A stretch of 64,000 nucleotides of DNA. Origin: Brachybacterium aquaticum. Lineage in GTDB: Bacteria; Actinomycetota; Actinomycetes; Actinomycetales; Dermabacteraceae. Below are positions 27,755 through 42,231 of this stretch, piece by piece. Each line of letters begins with the position of its first letter. The stretch's first letter is position 1. The DNA lies in NCBI RefSeq assembly GCF_014204755.1, contig NZ_JACHLZ010000001.1:186001-250000 (forward strand). Reading direction: 5' to 3'. The position numbers were made by a program, and so were the translations under genes. A model generated the notes under the pieces. It searched no databases. It was not told the origin of the DNA and saw nothing but the letters and a program-made list of their open reading frames with translations.

Positions 27755-30409
27755 TCAGGACAGCGCGGTCTCGAGCTCCCGCGTCGCGGCCGGGGCGATG
27801 ACCTCCTCGACGAACAGCCGGGTGAGGTGGTCGTCGTCCATGTAGACGTACACGTCGCCGAGCACGGGGGCGCAGCGTCCGTCCGGGCAGATGAGGTCGG
27901 AGTAGTCCAGCACCGTCACCGAGGCGCCGCCCGTGCCGGTGAGCTCGGCGAGCGGGGCGGCGGGGTTGGTCGCGGCGAGCTTCTCGGTGCGGTCGGCGCC
28001 GCAGGCCGCATCGGCGTCCGCGGGGGAGCCGCCGGCGTCGACCGCGGCCTCCGCGCACTCGTACTCGTTGACCTCCCAGCGCGGGGTGTCCCGGGTGGCG
28101 ATCACGTCGATGCCCCGGTCCAGGAGCTGCTGGATCGCGCCCTCGGTGCCCTCGGGCAGGGTCTCGGCGGTGCCGTCGGCGGTGGTGAGGGTGACGGTGG
28201 TCAGCACGATGTCGGGCTGGGCCGCGTCGAGATAGGCGAGCACCCAGTCGTCGTAGCCGCGGCAGTAGGGCCACCGCTCGGTGCCGGCGAGGTAGCCGCA
28301 GCCGTCCATGCTGAGGTTGACGACCTGGGCATCTCGCTCCTCGGCCAGCGGCAGCAGGGCCGGGATGTACTGGCGGGAGTGGGAGCTGCCCACCACCACG
28401 ATCGTCTCGGTCGGCTCCGCGTCCGCCGGCAGCAGCTGCTGGCAGTGGGTGTTGCGGAACGATGTCGCCGGCGCCCACTTACCTCCGCAGCTCTCGGGCA
28501 GGTCCGGCCACTGGGAGCCGAGCTGCCAGCCCGCGGGGCGCAGCACGGTCGGGGCCTCGGTCGCGACCTCGTCGGTCGCCGGCGCCGACTCCGCGGCGAC
28601 CGGGGGCTGCGGCGGGGTGCGCTGGAGGTAGGTCCACCAGCCGCCCGCGGCCCCGGCGACCAGGGCGACGCTCATCGTGATCGCGACCAGGGACCGCCAC
28701 GGCCGCGCCTCGAGCCAGCGGGAGCGGCGCACCGGCGCGTCCACGGCGCGGGTCAGCATCCAGGCCAGCAGCACCGAGCCGGTAAGCACCACCAGGCCGT
28801 CCAGCAGACCGGCCCGCTCCTGGCCGCTGTGGTGCAGCCAGATCACCAGGATCGGCCAGTGCACGAGGTACAGGGCGTAGGAGATGTCGCCGATGAACGC
28901 GGCCGGGCGGGTGGACAGCAGACGGTCCACGCCCCAGCGCCGCCCGGAGTATCCGGCGACCACCACGGCGCTCGCCGCGGTCAGCGGCCAGATCGCGATC
29001 CAGCCGGGGAACTGCGAGGACACGTCCAGGACGATGCCGCAGGCGAGCAGCGCCGCGATGCCGGCCCAGCCCATCAGGGCGCGCAGGGTGCGGTGGCGCG
29101 GGGCGGCGCCGTCCTCGGGGCGGCGGGCGCCGGTGAGCCGGTCCAGCACCGGCAGCGACAGGGCCAGCAGCGACCCCGCGGCGAACTCCCACAGCCGCGC
29201 GGCGGTGTCGAAGTAGGCGATCTCCTGCTGGGAGGCGGTGGAGATGATCGACCAGGTCAGGGACGCGGCACCGATCAGTCCAATGAGCGCGATGAGGGGG
29301 CGGCGCACCGACCGGCCCTTCCTCGCCCGGTGCACCACCAGCCCGAACAGCAGCGGCCACACCACGAACGCCTGCCCCTGCACGGACAGCGACCAGAAGT
29401 GCTGCAGCGGCGAGGCGGTCGAGGCGTCGCGGGCGTGGTAGTCGACCTCGAGCGAGACCAGCAGCGCGTTCTGCAGGTAGGTCACAGCGGCGACGGACTG
29501 CTGCATCACCGTCGGCCAGATCGAGGCGGGCAGGAACAGCGCCGTCGCGGCGAGGGTGAGCAGGATCGTCACCGCTGCCGGCGGCAGGAGGCGCTTGAAG
29601 GTGTGCAGCCAGTAGCGCGGCACCCCCAGCGGACGCCCGCTCTCCAGGCGTCGCACGAAGGTGCCGGTGAGGAAGAAGGCCGAGAGGAACAGGAACACGT
29701 CCACGCCGCCCGAGACCCGGCCGAGCCAGATGTGGTAGATCGCCACGAGCCCCAGCGCGACCGCGCGCAGGCCGTGCAGCTCGCGGCGGAAGGCGGGGCG
29801 GGCCCGGGCGGTCTCGCGCGTCGGCTCCGCGACGGTGGCCGTCGCGTCGGGGCGAGCGGCGCCGGTGCCTGCGCAGGTGTCGGCGAGCGTCGAGCCGGCC
29901 GACGGGGCCGCGCCGTCGGGCGCGTCGGTCTCAGGGCGGGTGTCAGCGCCGGTGTCGGCGCGGGTGTCAGTGTCTGTCCCTGCGTCAGCGTCTGCTCCGA
30001 GGTGAGCGCCCGTCCCCGCACCGCCGGGCACGGTGCGCGAGGGCTCCGGCGCGCTCTCCTGCACCGGTCGCCAGGCGCCCGAGATCGAGTCGCTCGTGGA
30101 CCAGGCGTCCTCCGCCTCCTGCTCCGAGTGCTGCTCGAGGGGGCCCTGCAGCCAGTCCTCGAGCGAGGAGGTCCGGGTGGGGCGCATCCCGTCGGCCCAG
30201 ACGGAGAAGGAGGAGCGGGGCCGACGCGCCGGAGCCGGCCGCGAGGCCGGGGCCGAGGCGCTCTCCTGCGGGGCGAGCGCGGGGCGCGACGGCTGCGGGG
30301 CGGGCGGCGCCGAAGGCGTCGGGGGAGTCGGCTCCTGGGTCCAGTCCTCGAGGTCGTCGGCGAGCGACGCGGAGGCGGCCGGCGGGACCGGCTCGTCCGG
30401 AGAGTCCAT
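27755..30409 (-). CDS. acyltransferase-3 / SGNH-hydrolase fusion with long disordered N-terminus
   Basis: 884 aa from the first ATG. Residues 1-205 are hydrophilic and low-complexity, including Asp/Thr/Ala repeats (ADAGTDTDTRADTGADTR). The acyltransferase-3 domain follows (FRRELHGLRAVALGLVAIYHI, SGGVDVFLFLSAFF), then the SGNH domain with VVGSSHSRQYIPAL and the closing DDDHLTRLF, a better-kept serine/His set than in the paralogue at 22003-24150. The frame stays open, with protein-like sequence, well upstream of 30409 but has no start codon. Adding one G to a run of five (30538-30542, C on the plus strand) would join it to an ATG at 30579 and extend the protein by 57 residues. Confidence 0.82.
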   Translation of the reverse strand: MDSPDEPVPPAASASLADDLEDWTQEPTPPTPSAPPAPQPSRPALAPQESASAPASRPAPARRPRSSFSVWADGMRPTRTSSLEDWLQGPLEQHSEQEAEDAWSTSDSISGAWRPVQESAPEPSRTVPGGAGTGAHLGADADAGTDTDTRADTGADTRPETDAPDGAAPSAGSTLADTCAGTGAARPDATATVAEPTRETARARPAFRRELHGLRAVALGLVAIYHIWLGRVSGGVDVFLFLSAFFLTGTFVRRLESGRPLGVPRYWLHTFKRLLPPAAVTILLTLAATALFLPASIWPTVMQQSVAAVTYLQNALLVSLEVDYHARDASTASPLQHFWSLSVQGQAFVVWPLLFGLVVHRARKGRSVRRPLIALIGLIGAASLTWSIISTASQQEIAYFDTAARLWEFAAGSLLALSLPVLDRLTGARRPEDGAAPRHRTLRALMGWAGIAALLACGIVLDVSSQFPGWIAIWPLTAASAVVVAGYSGRRWGVDRLLSTRPAAFIGDISYALYLVHWPILVIWLHHSGQERAGLLDGLVVLTGSVLLAWMLTRAVDAPVRRSRWLEARPWRSLVAITMSVALVAGAAGGWWTYLQRTPPQPPVAAESAPATDEVATEAPTVLRPAGWQLGSQWPDLPESCGGKWAPATSFRNTHCQQLLPADAEPTETIVVVGSSHSRQYIPALLPLAEERDAQVVNLSMDGCGYLAGTERWPYCRGYDDWVLAYLDAAQPDIVLTTVTLTTADGTAETLPEGTEGAIQQLLDRGIDVIATRDTPRWEVNEYECAEAAVDAGGSPADADAACGADRTEKLAATNPAAPLAELTGTGGASVTVLDYSDLICPDGRCAPVLGDVYVYMDDDHLTRLFVEEVIAPAATRELETALS

Positions 30410-30772
30410 CGCCGGGGAGTCCGTCGTCGCGGAGGCGGGCTGCTCCCATGCGGAGAGGTCCGAGGACGCACCGTGCTCGCCGCGTGCTCGCTCATCGGCG
30501 ACGGCGCTCTGGCGCGCGATCTCCTCCTCGCTCAGCGCCCCCGCGCGTCGGCCGCTGCGGCGCGGTGGCGACGGCTCATCGGGCGTGCTGATCGCGATCC
30601 CCTCCCGCTGCGGTCGCGCCGGGGCCGACGGTTCCCTCGTCCGCGGATGCCGCCGAGCCGCGCAGCGTGTGCGGGGCCGAGGGGGCGGTGGTCAACGGGG
30701 CTCCTGGGGATGCGGGCGTCGGGCGGGGCTCCGGGAATCTTACGGCGCGCCCGGCCATGGGACCATGGGACG
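30410..30772. other. 363-nt divergent intergenic region, partly coding-like
   Basis: The left ~170 nt, read on the minus strand in the acyltransferase frame, encode protein-like sequence (GALSEEEIARQSAVADERAR) with no ATG, GTG or TTG, so they probably belong to the acyltransferase gene across an indel. The right part is GC-rich with no convincing promoter for tgt apart from AT-richer bases near 30736-30742. No repeat or RNA gene seen. Confidence 0.5.
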
Positions 30773-32074
30773 GTGACCACGCCCCCCGCCGACGCCCCGC
30801 CCGCCGTGACCCCCGCCGCCCCGCCCTCCCCGGCGGACGTGGGATTCGAGGTCACCGCCCGCCATGGGGATAAGGCCCGGGCCGGGGTGCTCACCACCCC
30901 GCACGGGGTCATCGAGACCCCCACCTTCGTGCCGGTGGGCACCAAGGCGACCGTCAAGGCGGTGCTGCCCGAGTCGATGAGCGACCTCGGCGCGCAGGCG
31001 CTGCTGGCCAATGCGTACCACCTGTACCTCCAGCCCGGCCACGACCTGGTTGACGAGGCCGGCGGCCTCGGCGCGTTCATGAACTGGTCCGGCCCCACCT
31101 ACACCGACTCCGGCGGCTTCCAGGTGATGAGCCTCGGCGCCGGGTTCAAGAAGGTCCTCTCGAGCGAGTTCGCGGGCGGGGAGAAGGCCCGCACCGCCTC
31201 CGGCGAGGACGACGACGTCGCCGAGGGCAAGGAACGCCTGGCCCACGTCGACGATGACGGCGTCACCTTCCGCTCCTTCATCAACGGCGACGTGCACCGC
31301 TTCACCCCCGAGATCTCCATGCAGATCCAGCACGGCCTGGGTGCGGACATCATGTTCGCCTTCGACGAGCTCACCACCCTCATGAACTCTCGCGGCTACC
31401 AGGAGCGGGCGCTGGAGCGGACGCGTCTGTGGGCGATCCGGTGCCTGGCCGAGCACGCCCGCCTCACCGCGGAGCGCACCCACCGCCCGTACCAGCAGCT
31501 GTGGGGCGTGATCCAGGGCGCGCAGTACGAGGACCTGCGCCGACAGGCCGCCCGCGACCTCGGCGCCATGGACGTGGAGGGCTGGAGCTTCGACGGCTTC
31601 GGCATCGGCGGAGCGCTGGAGAAGGAGAACCTCGGCACCATCGTGGGCTGGGTGACCGATGAGCTGCCCGACGCCAAGCCCCGCCACCTCCTCGGCATCA
31701 GCGAGGTCGACGACCTGTTCACCGCGATCGCCGCGGGCGCGGACACCTTCGACTGCGTCTCCCCGTCGCGGGTGGCGCGCAACAGCGCCGTCTACACCCG
31801 CACCGGGCGCGTGAACCTCACCGGCTCGATGTACCGCCGCCAGTTCGCGCCGATCGACGAGACCTGCGACTGCTACACCTGCACCCACTACACGGCGGCG
31901 TACGTGCACCACCTCTTCCGGGCCAAGGAGATGCTCTCCTCGACCCTGTGCACCATCCACAACGAGCGCTTCGTGGTGCGGCTCGTGGACCGCATCCGCA
32001 CCTCCCTGCACAGCGGCGACTTCGACGCGCTGCGGGAGGAGACCACCGGCGCCTATTACGGCTCCCCGCGCTGA
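30773..32074 (+). CDS. tgt: queuine/preQ1 tRNA-guanine transglycosylase
   Basis: 433 aa TIM-barrel enzyme exchanging guanine-34 of GUN tRNAs for a 7-deazaguanine. It shows TPTFVPVGTKATVKAV, DSGGFQVMSLG, FAFDELTTLMNSRGY, GFGIGGALEKENLG, DTFDCVSPSRVARN with the nucleophilic Asp, and the zinc site CDCYTCTHYTAAYVHHLF. An acidic insert (FAGGEKARTASGEDDDVAEG) follows the substrate loop, as in other actinobacterial Tgt proteins. The GTG at 30773 is the only in-frame start near the domain; a frame open back to 27827 is a shadow. No queuosine biosynthesis genes are nearby, so queuine or preQ1 salvage is plausible. Confidence 0.95.
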   Translation: MTTPPADAPPAVTPAAPPSPADVGFEVTARHGDKARAGVLTTPHGVIETPTFVPVGTKATVKAVLPESMSDLGAQALLANAYHLYLQPGHDLVDEAGGLGAFMNWSGPTYTDSGGFQVMSLGAGFKKVLSSEFAGGEKARTASGEDDDVAEGKERLAHVDDDGVTFRSFINGDVHRFTPEISMQIQHGLGADIMFAFDELTTLMNSRGYQERALERTRLWAIRCLAEHARLTAERTHRPYQQLWGVIQGAQYEDLRRQAARDLGAMDVEGWSFDGFGIGGALEKENLGTIVGWVTDELPDAKPRHLLGISEVDDLFTAIAAGADTFDCVSPSRVARNSAVYTRTGRVNLTGSMYRRQFAPIDETCDCYTCTHYTAAYVHHLFRAKEMLSSTLCTIHNERFVVRLVDRIRTSLHSGDFDALREETTGAYYGSPR

Positions 32075-32091
32075 GCGGGTGAGCTGAGCCC

Positions 32092-33939
32092 GTGATGAGC
32101 GAGGAGTCCCCGTGGGCGCCGCGGCCCGCGCCGACGGACGCGTCCGACGCTGACGAGCCTGCGACCGACGGGCCTGTTACCGACGGAGCAGGGGCCGACG
32201 GGCTCGCGGCGGGACGGTCCGGGGCCGACGCGACCATGCTCCTGGGCCTTGCGGTCGTCCTCGGCGCCCTCGCGGGGATCTGCGCCCTGCTCGGCGGGCA
32301 CTTCGTGCTCGGCGCGCTGCGCCTGGCCGCCGGGATCCTCGCGGGCGCGGCGGTCGGCGCGGGGGTCCTCGCGCTGCTTGGGCTGCGCCGGGGACGCGCG
32401 GCCGACGGGGTCGAGGCGATCGACCGGGATGAGGCGATCGACGGGGACGACGCTGCCGAGGCGCCTGCCGCGTCCGGCGCGCGCACCTCCCGGGGACCGC
32501 TCCTCCTCGCCGGTGCGCTCGCCGCGGCGGTGGCTCTCGCACTCACCGTGCCCTCGGTCCTCGCCACCCGCATCGCCCCGCTCAACGAGGTCGCGAGCGT
32601 CCGCCTCGCCGCCCTCGAGGACGGCGACGTCGTCCACGCCGTGCCCGGAACCGACGGGCCCCTGCTCTTGCGCCGGGCCGACGGCAGCGCCCAGCTCGTG
32701 GACGACTCCGGAGCGCGCGACCTCCCGGCAGAGGCGCAGGACGTCCTCGCGCTCACCGCCGACGGGACCCGCGCGGTCCGCACCGACGGCACGACCACCG
32801 CCGTGCTCTCCCTCGCCGCCGGTGCGCCGGACTCGTCCGTCCCCGACATCGAGGTGCCCGGCGCGCCCCTGTCCTTGGACGGCGACCAGCTCGTGGTGCG
32901 CCACTGCGAGGATGGCGCCTGCCGACTGAGCGGCTACGACCTCACCGCCCCCGAGCAGGCCCTGTGGACCGTCCTGGACGGTGAGGCCCCTGGCGGTGAG
33001 GCCGCAGCCGGTGAGGACTCTGCAGACGACGACCCTGCCGGCGATGGCACTGCCGGCGAGGGATCCGCCGGCGGCGACGCGACCGCGACCCGCGGCCCCG
33101 ACCCGGCGGGCCAGGACGTCCCCGCACGCCCCGAGACCGCTCCGGGGCTGCTGGACGCCGTCGCGTCCACGGGTGTGCTCCCGATCGTTCCGCTGCGCTT
33201 CGATGCCGCACAGGGATGGACCCAGCTCGACCCCGCCACAGGCTTCCCCGTCGGCCGTGTCCTCGCCCCCGCGGACGCGGAGTGCCGCGTCGCCGCCACC
33301 CTGGCCCCCGCGGACCCGCAGGCGCTGCGGGACGAGCCCGCGCAGGTGCTCACCGTCTGCGCCGACGAGGAGGGCGCACTGGTCGCGACCGCCTATCGCG
33401 ACGGCGAGGTGCTGTGGCAGTCCGACGCCTCGCCGGCGGGGGAGTGGACCGTGCGGATCCAGGACGGACGGGTGCTCGCCACCGGCACCGAGACCGGCAC
33501 CGACACGGCCGGCGAGATGATCGCCTCCGAGGCCGCCGCGGCGTGGACCGCACCCGGCGGGGAGGGCACCGCGCAGGCGTCCGAGTTCACCTCCCGCCTC
33601 GGCATCGACACCGCGTCCATGGTCGTCACCAACGACGCCGGACAGCTGGTCGCCTACGACACCGTCACCGGCGCGAATACCTGGACCCTGCCGCTGGCCT
33701 CCCCGGACGCCGCCGTGCGCGGGGTCCAGGGCGCCGGCACCGTGGTGGTGCTGGACGAGCTCGTCCGCGAGCACCCCTTGGACCCCCGCGGCGCGCAGCG
33801 GCTGCGCGTGATCGACGTGGCCACCGGTGAGGTGCGGCTGGAGCGGGAGGTCGCAGGCGGGATCGGCGAGCTCCGTCCCCTGCCCGGCGGTCGGGCGCTG
33901 GTCACCGTCGGGGAAGAGGCCCTGCTGCTCGGCGGCTGA
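32092..33939 (+). CDS. membrane protein with PQQ/WD-like beta-propeller ectodomain
   Basis: 615 aa. The N-terminal ~50 residues are Asp/Ala/Thr-rich, followed by two close transmembrane helices (MLLGLAVVLGALAGICALLGG and the next), a short cytoplasmic loop, a third helix (LLLAGALAAAVALALTVPSVL) and an extracytoplasmic domain of ~430 residues with PQQ-like repeats (LVAYDTVTGANTWTLPL, VIDVATGEVRLEREV). A Gly/Asp/Ala-rich insert breaks the propeller near residue 300. GTG at 32092 and ATG at 32095 are equivalent start choices, 17-20 nt after the tgt stop, so likely co-transcribed. Probably a sensing or scaffolding surface protein. Confidence 0.75.
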   Translation: MMSEESPWAPRPAPTDASDADEPATDGPVTDGAGADGLAAGRSGADATMLLGLAVVLGALAGICALLGGHFVLGALRLAAGILAGAAVGAGVLALLGLRRGRAADGVEAIDRDEAIDGDDAAEAPAASGARTSRGPLLLAGALAAAVALALTVPSVLATRIAPLNEVASVRLAALEDGDVVHAVPGTDGPLLLRRADGSAQLVDDSGARDLPAEAQDVLALTADGTRAVRTDGTTTAVLSLAAGAPDSSVPDIEVPGAPLSLDGDQLVVRHCEDGACRLSGYDLTAPEQALWTVLDGEAPGGEAAAGEDSADDDPAGDGTAGEGSAGGDATATRGPDPAGQDVPARPETAPGLLDAVASTGVLPIVPLRFDAAQGWTQLDPATGFPVGRVLAPADAECRVAATLAPADPQALRDEPAQVLTVCADEEGALVATAYRDGEVLWQSDASPAGEWTVRIQDGRVLATGTETGTDTAGEMIASEAAAAWTAPGGEGTAQASEFTSRLGIDTASMVVTNDAGQLVAYDTVTGANTWTLPLASPDAAVRGVQGAGTVVVLDELVREHPLDPRGAQRLRVIDVATGEVRLEREVAGGIGELRPLPGGRALVTVGEEALLLGG

Positions 33940-33995
33940 GGCTCGGGGACCGCGAAGGGCAGAGTGCCGCACGCGCCCCATGGCCCGGAAGCACG

Positions 33996-34028
33996 GCGCC
34001 CCGGCCCTCGCCGGGAGGACCGGGGCGC
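33996..34028. terminator. bidirectional terminator hairpin
   Basis: GCGCCCCGG (33996-34004) pairs perfectly with CCGGGGCGC (34020-34028) across a 15-nt loop, in the 161-nt gap between convergent genes. Confidence 0.6.
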
Positions 34029-34100
34029 GGCGGAGGAGCGCAGTGCGCTCGGACAGCGCGCTCTGACGCTGAGCTCAGGCAGCGCGCTGGGGACGTGCGC

Positions 34101-34851
34101 TCAGGCGTTGTCCTTCGCCCAGCGGCGGGCCATCATCGCGCCGATGATCAGCGCGGCGAACACGATCAGCGCGCGGACGATCTCGACGACCAGGAACACG
34201 ATCGAGGCGGTCCCGATGGTGCCGGTGTCGGTCGCGCCGGAGATCACCACCTGGTAGGGGATGTTGATGATCCAGTACGCGATCACGGCGACGATCAGGG
34301 TGGCGGCGACGATGATCGCGCCGGTGCGGCCACGGCCCGAGGCCTGGATGGCGGCCATCACGGCGAGCACCAGCAGTGCGAGGGAGACGATGCCGTTGGC
34401 CAGCAGGTACAGGATCCCGAAGATCCCGGTGATGCCCATGACGGCGGAGCTGGACATGCCGCCGGCGAGCATGCCGCCCGCGAAGACGGCGACGTTGCCG
34501 ATCAGGCGGATCACGATCACCGCGATCGCGCCGTAGAACATCCAGTCCGCCAGCTTGCGCAGCGTGGACTTCGCGCCCGTCCCGACAGTTCCTGCACCGA
34601 CGGCGCTCGCTCCGGCCGCGCCGGGATAGGCCGAGCCCGCGCCCGGATAGCCGGAGGCCGCGGGCGAGGGCGAGGCCTGCGACCACTGCGGCTGCTCGGG
34701 GGCCGACGGCGCCTGCCCCGGCTGACCCTGCTGGCCCCAGCTCTGCTGACCGGACTGTGCCGGCTGGCCCCAGCCCTGCTGTCCCGGGGTCTGCTGTCCC
34801 TGAGACTGCTGCCCCTGCCCGTGCCCGTGAGCACGGACCGGGGCACGGCAT
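34101..34851 (-). CDS. Q/G/P-rich membrane protein, 5' end unresolved
   Basis: The coding frame is certain from about 34829 to 34101: a repetitive segment (GQGQQSQGQQ, GWGQPAQ, SWGQQGQPG), a Pro/Ala/Tyr linker, then four or five hydrophobic helices (MFYGAIAVIVIRLIGNVAV, ITGIFGILYLLANGIVSLAL, AIIVAATLIVAVIAYWI, ASIVFLVVEIVRALIVFAAL) and a basic end, RRWAKDN. No ATG, GTG or TTG occurs in this frame before the lacZ stop. Deleting one C from a CCCC run just inside the ATG at 34851 would give a start (MPCPVRAHGHGQGQQ). Otherwise translation may begin at the internal Met near 34539. Function unknown; the design resembles small actinobacterial cell-envelope proteins. Confidence 0.55.
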
Positions 34852-34909
34852 GGGGCGCCGAGGCGTCCTCGGCGGGACGTCCTCAGCCGCGCGCGGGCGC
34901 GGAAATGAC

Positions 34910-39674
<4,765 letters not shown>

Positions 39675-40099
39675 GGGGCCGGAGGCTCCTCCGCCGTCCC
39701 GAGCTGGTCAGCCTCGAGCTCGTCAGTCTCGAGCTCTGCGAGCGCGGGCGCCGCGTCGGTGCGCAACCGCTCGAGGTCCGCGCCGAAGTCCTTCATCCGG
39801 CAGCCGCGCCCGTGCGGCGCGACCGCGATCCCCTCCTCGTCCCAGTGGGGACGGGCCCGCTCCAGCAACGGGTGGTCGCCCGACGCGCTCGTCACCCGCC
39901 ACCACGGCACGCCCGCGCCCCAGGTGCGCAGGATGCGACCGACGAGTCGGGGGCCGACGCCGACCACCGCGCCGACCTCGCCGTAGGCGGCGACGCGTCC
40001 CGGCGGGATCGCCTCGACCACGCGCAGCACCCGCTCGACCGTGAGGTCGTCCATGCGGGTGCGGGGTGCGGGATCGGCCATGCGCGCCAGTCTGGCACG

Positions 40100-40139
40100 G
40101 GGACGGCCCGGGACCCTCGTGAGGGTCCCGGGCCGTCCC
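40100..40139 (-). terminator. perfect 19-bp inverted repeat, terminator
   Basis: Arms at 40100-40118 and 40121-40139 are exact complements (GGGACGGCCCGGGACCC with its mirror) around a GT centre. It lies between the stop of the leftward low-complexity membrane protein and the promoter of the ATL gene, so it most likely ends the former. The strongest hairpin in the window. Confidence 0.75.
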
Positions 40140-40182
40140 GGAATGCGTGCGCGCTGCCCGATGAGGGGCGGTCGCGCGCAGC

Positions 40183-42015
40183 TCAGCGCTGCGGCTCGGC
40201 GCCGTCCTCCGGGCCACGGAACTCGGGCGCCTCCGGCGGGAGCTCGCCGTTCTGCTCGCGCAGCAGCTGCTCCTGACGGAAGTACGCGTCGTCCTCACCC
40301 TCACCGAGGCGCGGGCTCTGCCCATCGCGGTCGACGGTGCGGGAGGTGTCGCGAGCGGTGTCCTGCGGGGTGTACGACTGCGCACCGCCCTGCGCCTGCT
40401 GCGTCTCCTGCGCGAGCGGGGCGTCCTCGTCGAACTGCGGATCCTGGACGACGCGGGGCTGCTGGGCGTCTCCGTGCTCTTGGCCGTACCCGTGCTCCTG
40501 GCCGGTCCGGACGTCCTGGCGGTCCTGCCCGAACTGCCCGGTGCCCCGCTCCTGCGCGGCGTAGTGCTGCTCCCGCGAGGTGTACTGGGGCGCATGCTCG
40601 GAGCGGTCATCGGTGCGCTCGTCGGACGAGCTCCACTCCTCGGCGGAGAGGCTGTCCTCCGCCCCGGTCCGATGGGTGTCGTCGCGCGGCGCGTCCTGCG
40701 CGGTGCGCTGTCCCTGCACCTCGTCCTCGCTCTGCCAGGTGTAGCCCTGGTCGGAGGAGGAGGACCCGTCCGCATCGTCACGGTGGCCGACGCGGTCCTG
40801 CGCGGTGGGACGGCCGTAGGCGATGTCCTCGGTGCCCTCGGTGCCCTCGGTCGAGCCGTGGGCCGAGGTGTCGGCGAAGCGGTCGTCGGAGGTGCGCTCC
40901 GCGCCCGTGCGCTCCGTGGAGGTGTGCTCTGCGGAGTAGTGCTCCGCGGCGGGGCGCTGCTCGGACGCCCCGTGGTCCCGGTCGTCCGACCGGGCGGCAC
41001 CGCCGGCCACGGCACCCGCGCCCGCACCGGCTGCGGCGGCCGTGCCCGCGGCAGCCGCGGTGCCCGGACGGCGATCGCGCTCCGCAGCATCGTCCGCACG
41101 GTCGGCGGCGTTGCCGTGCTCAGCGTGCTCGAAGTGCTCAGGGCGCTGAGTCCGCTCGGCCTGCCCGGTGTACTCGCTGTTCCCGGAGTACTCGGAGTTC
41201 CCGGAGTACTCGGAACGGTCGGCGTTCTCGACGTTCTCGTCGGTCACCGGGCGGGCGGCGCGTCGACCATGCTGGCGCGAGCGGTCCGCCTCGTCGGCCG
41301 ATCCCTCAGGACGGTCGGTTCCCTCGCGACGGTCATCGGACGGATCGAGATCGCGCTGGTCCGTGCTCTGCTGGTCGGTCCCGTGCGGGTCCGTGCCGTG
41401 CTGCGCGACGTCGCGCTGGTCGGCCCCGGCGAGGTCGGACTCGTTGCGCCCGGTCTCGGCGCGCTCGGCCTCACGATGCGTCGAATGCCCGTCGGCCGTG
41501 CGAGCCGCGTCGGCCTCGTGGCGATCATGCGCGCCGGTTTCGGCGCCCGCGCCGGCGGCACCCGCGCCCGCGCCCGCGGCAGTCCCGGCACCGGCAGCGG
41601 TGCCACGGCTCTGCTGAGCCGAGGAGTCGGTGTCGGGATCCAGGCGGTCCGCCTCGGCGCGCTGCTCCTCGAGGGCGCGGCGCTCCTCGTCGACCTTCCG
41701 GCGCTGCTCCTCGGCCTCGGCGGCACGGCGCTGCGCGGCGATCTGCTCCTGCTCGGCGGCCTTGGCCTTCTGCTCGGCCTCGAGCCGGGCCCGGTCGGCG
41801 TCGAGCTCGGCCTCGCGGGTCTTCAGATCGTTCTGCTGGAGGGCCTGCTCCTTCTGCGCGGCCTCATCGCGGATCTGCGCAGCGCGGCGGCGGTCCTCCT
41901 CCTGCTGGCGCTGTTTGCGCTTCTTGGAGGCGATGACCCCCACCACGATCAGCACGATCAGGAGGAGCACCACCGCGATGATGATGGCGATGATGGCGGG
42001 CTGGGACAGGTTCAC
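40183..42015 (-). CDS. N-terminally anchored coiled-coil and low-complexity protein, function unknown
   Basis: 610 aa, not assigned to a family. Residues 8-30 form one transmembrane helix (IIAIIIAVVLLLIVLIVVGVI), followed by a basic stop-transfer KKRKQRQQ. About 30-125 is a highly charged coiled coil (QKEQALQQND, EAEEQRRKVDEERRALEEQ). The remaining ~480 residues are disordered and rich in Asp, Glu, Gln, Ser, Thr, Arg and His, with short repeats such as EYSGNSEYSGNSEYTG. With the N-terminus out, the long tail should be cytoplasmic. GTG start at 42015 with AAGGAG 6 nt upstream. It lies between jetA and jetB but on the opposite strand. Confidence 0.75.
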   Translation of the reverse strand: MNLSQPAIIAIIIAVVLLLIVLIVVGVIASKKRKQRQQEEDRRRAAQIRDEAAQKEQALQQNDLKTREAELDADRARLEAEQKAKAAEQEQIAAQRRAAEAEEQRRKVDEERRALEEQRAEADRLDPDTDSSAQQSRGTAAGAGTAAGAGAGAAGAGAETGAHDRHEADAARTADGHSTHREAERAETGRNESDLAGADQRDVAQHGTDPHGTDQQSTDQRDLDPSDDRREGTDRPEGSADEADRSRQHGRRAARPVTDENVENADRSEYSGNSEYSGNSEYTGQAERTQRPEHFEHAEHGNAADRADDAAERDRRPGTAAAAGTAAAAGAGAGAVAGGAARSDDRDHGASEQRPAAEHYSAEHTSTERTGAERTSDDRFADTSAHGSTEGTEGTEDIAYGRPTAQDRVGHRDDADGSSSSDQGYTWQSEDEVQGQRTAQDAPRDDTHRTGAEDSLSAEEWSSSDERTDDRSEHAPQYTSREQHYAAQERGTGQFGQDRQDVRTGQEHGYGQEHGDAQQPRVVQDPQFDEDAPLAQETQQAQGGAQSYTPQDTARDTSRTVDRDGQSPRLGEGEDDAYFRQEQLLREQNGELPPEAPEFRGPEDGAEPQR

Positions 42016-42231
42016 GGTCCGCTCCTTGCGGTCGACGACCCTCCGACGGTCCCGGCGGAGGGCATCCTGCTTGTACGGGCGATTCCACCAGACGGAGGCC
42101 CGTCACGAGGGTCCTTCCTACCAATTGCGCGGAACTCGTGCCACCCCGCGACCAGCCGGTCGGAGGGGAGGCCGAACTCTGCGACGGGTCCCGGGCCCGC
42201 CTGCGGGGAGGCCCTGCGGAGGGGGCGACGG

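Noticed and set aside
27827-32074. A 1,415-codon open frame on the + strand running through the second OafA gene into tgt
   Set aside because: Its left 980 codons are the antisense shadow of the acyltransferase gene (His/Gly/Arg/Val-rich, no domains). Only the part from the GTG at 30773 is the tgt gene.
34101-34539. The Q-rich membrane protein beginning at the internal Met (MFYGAIAV)
   Set aside because: This would discard a clearly protein-coding Q/G/P-rich segment in the same frame. I kept the longer frame and marked the 5' end as unresolved.
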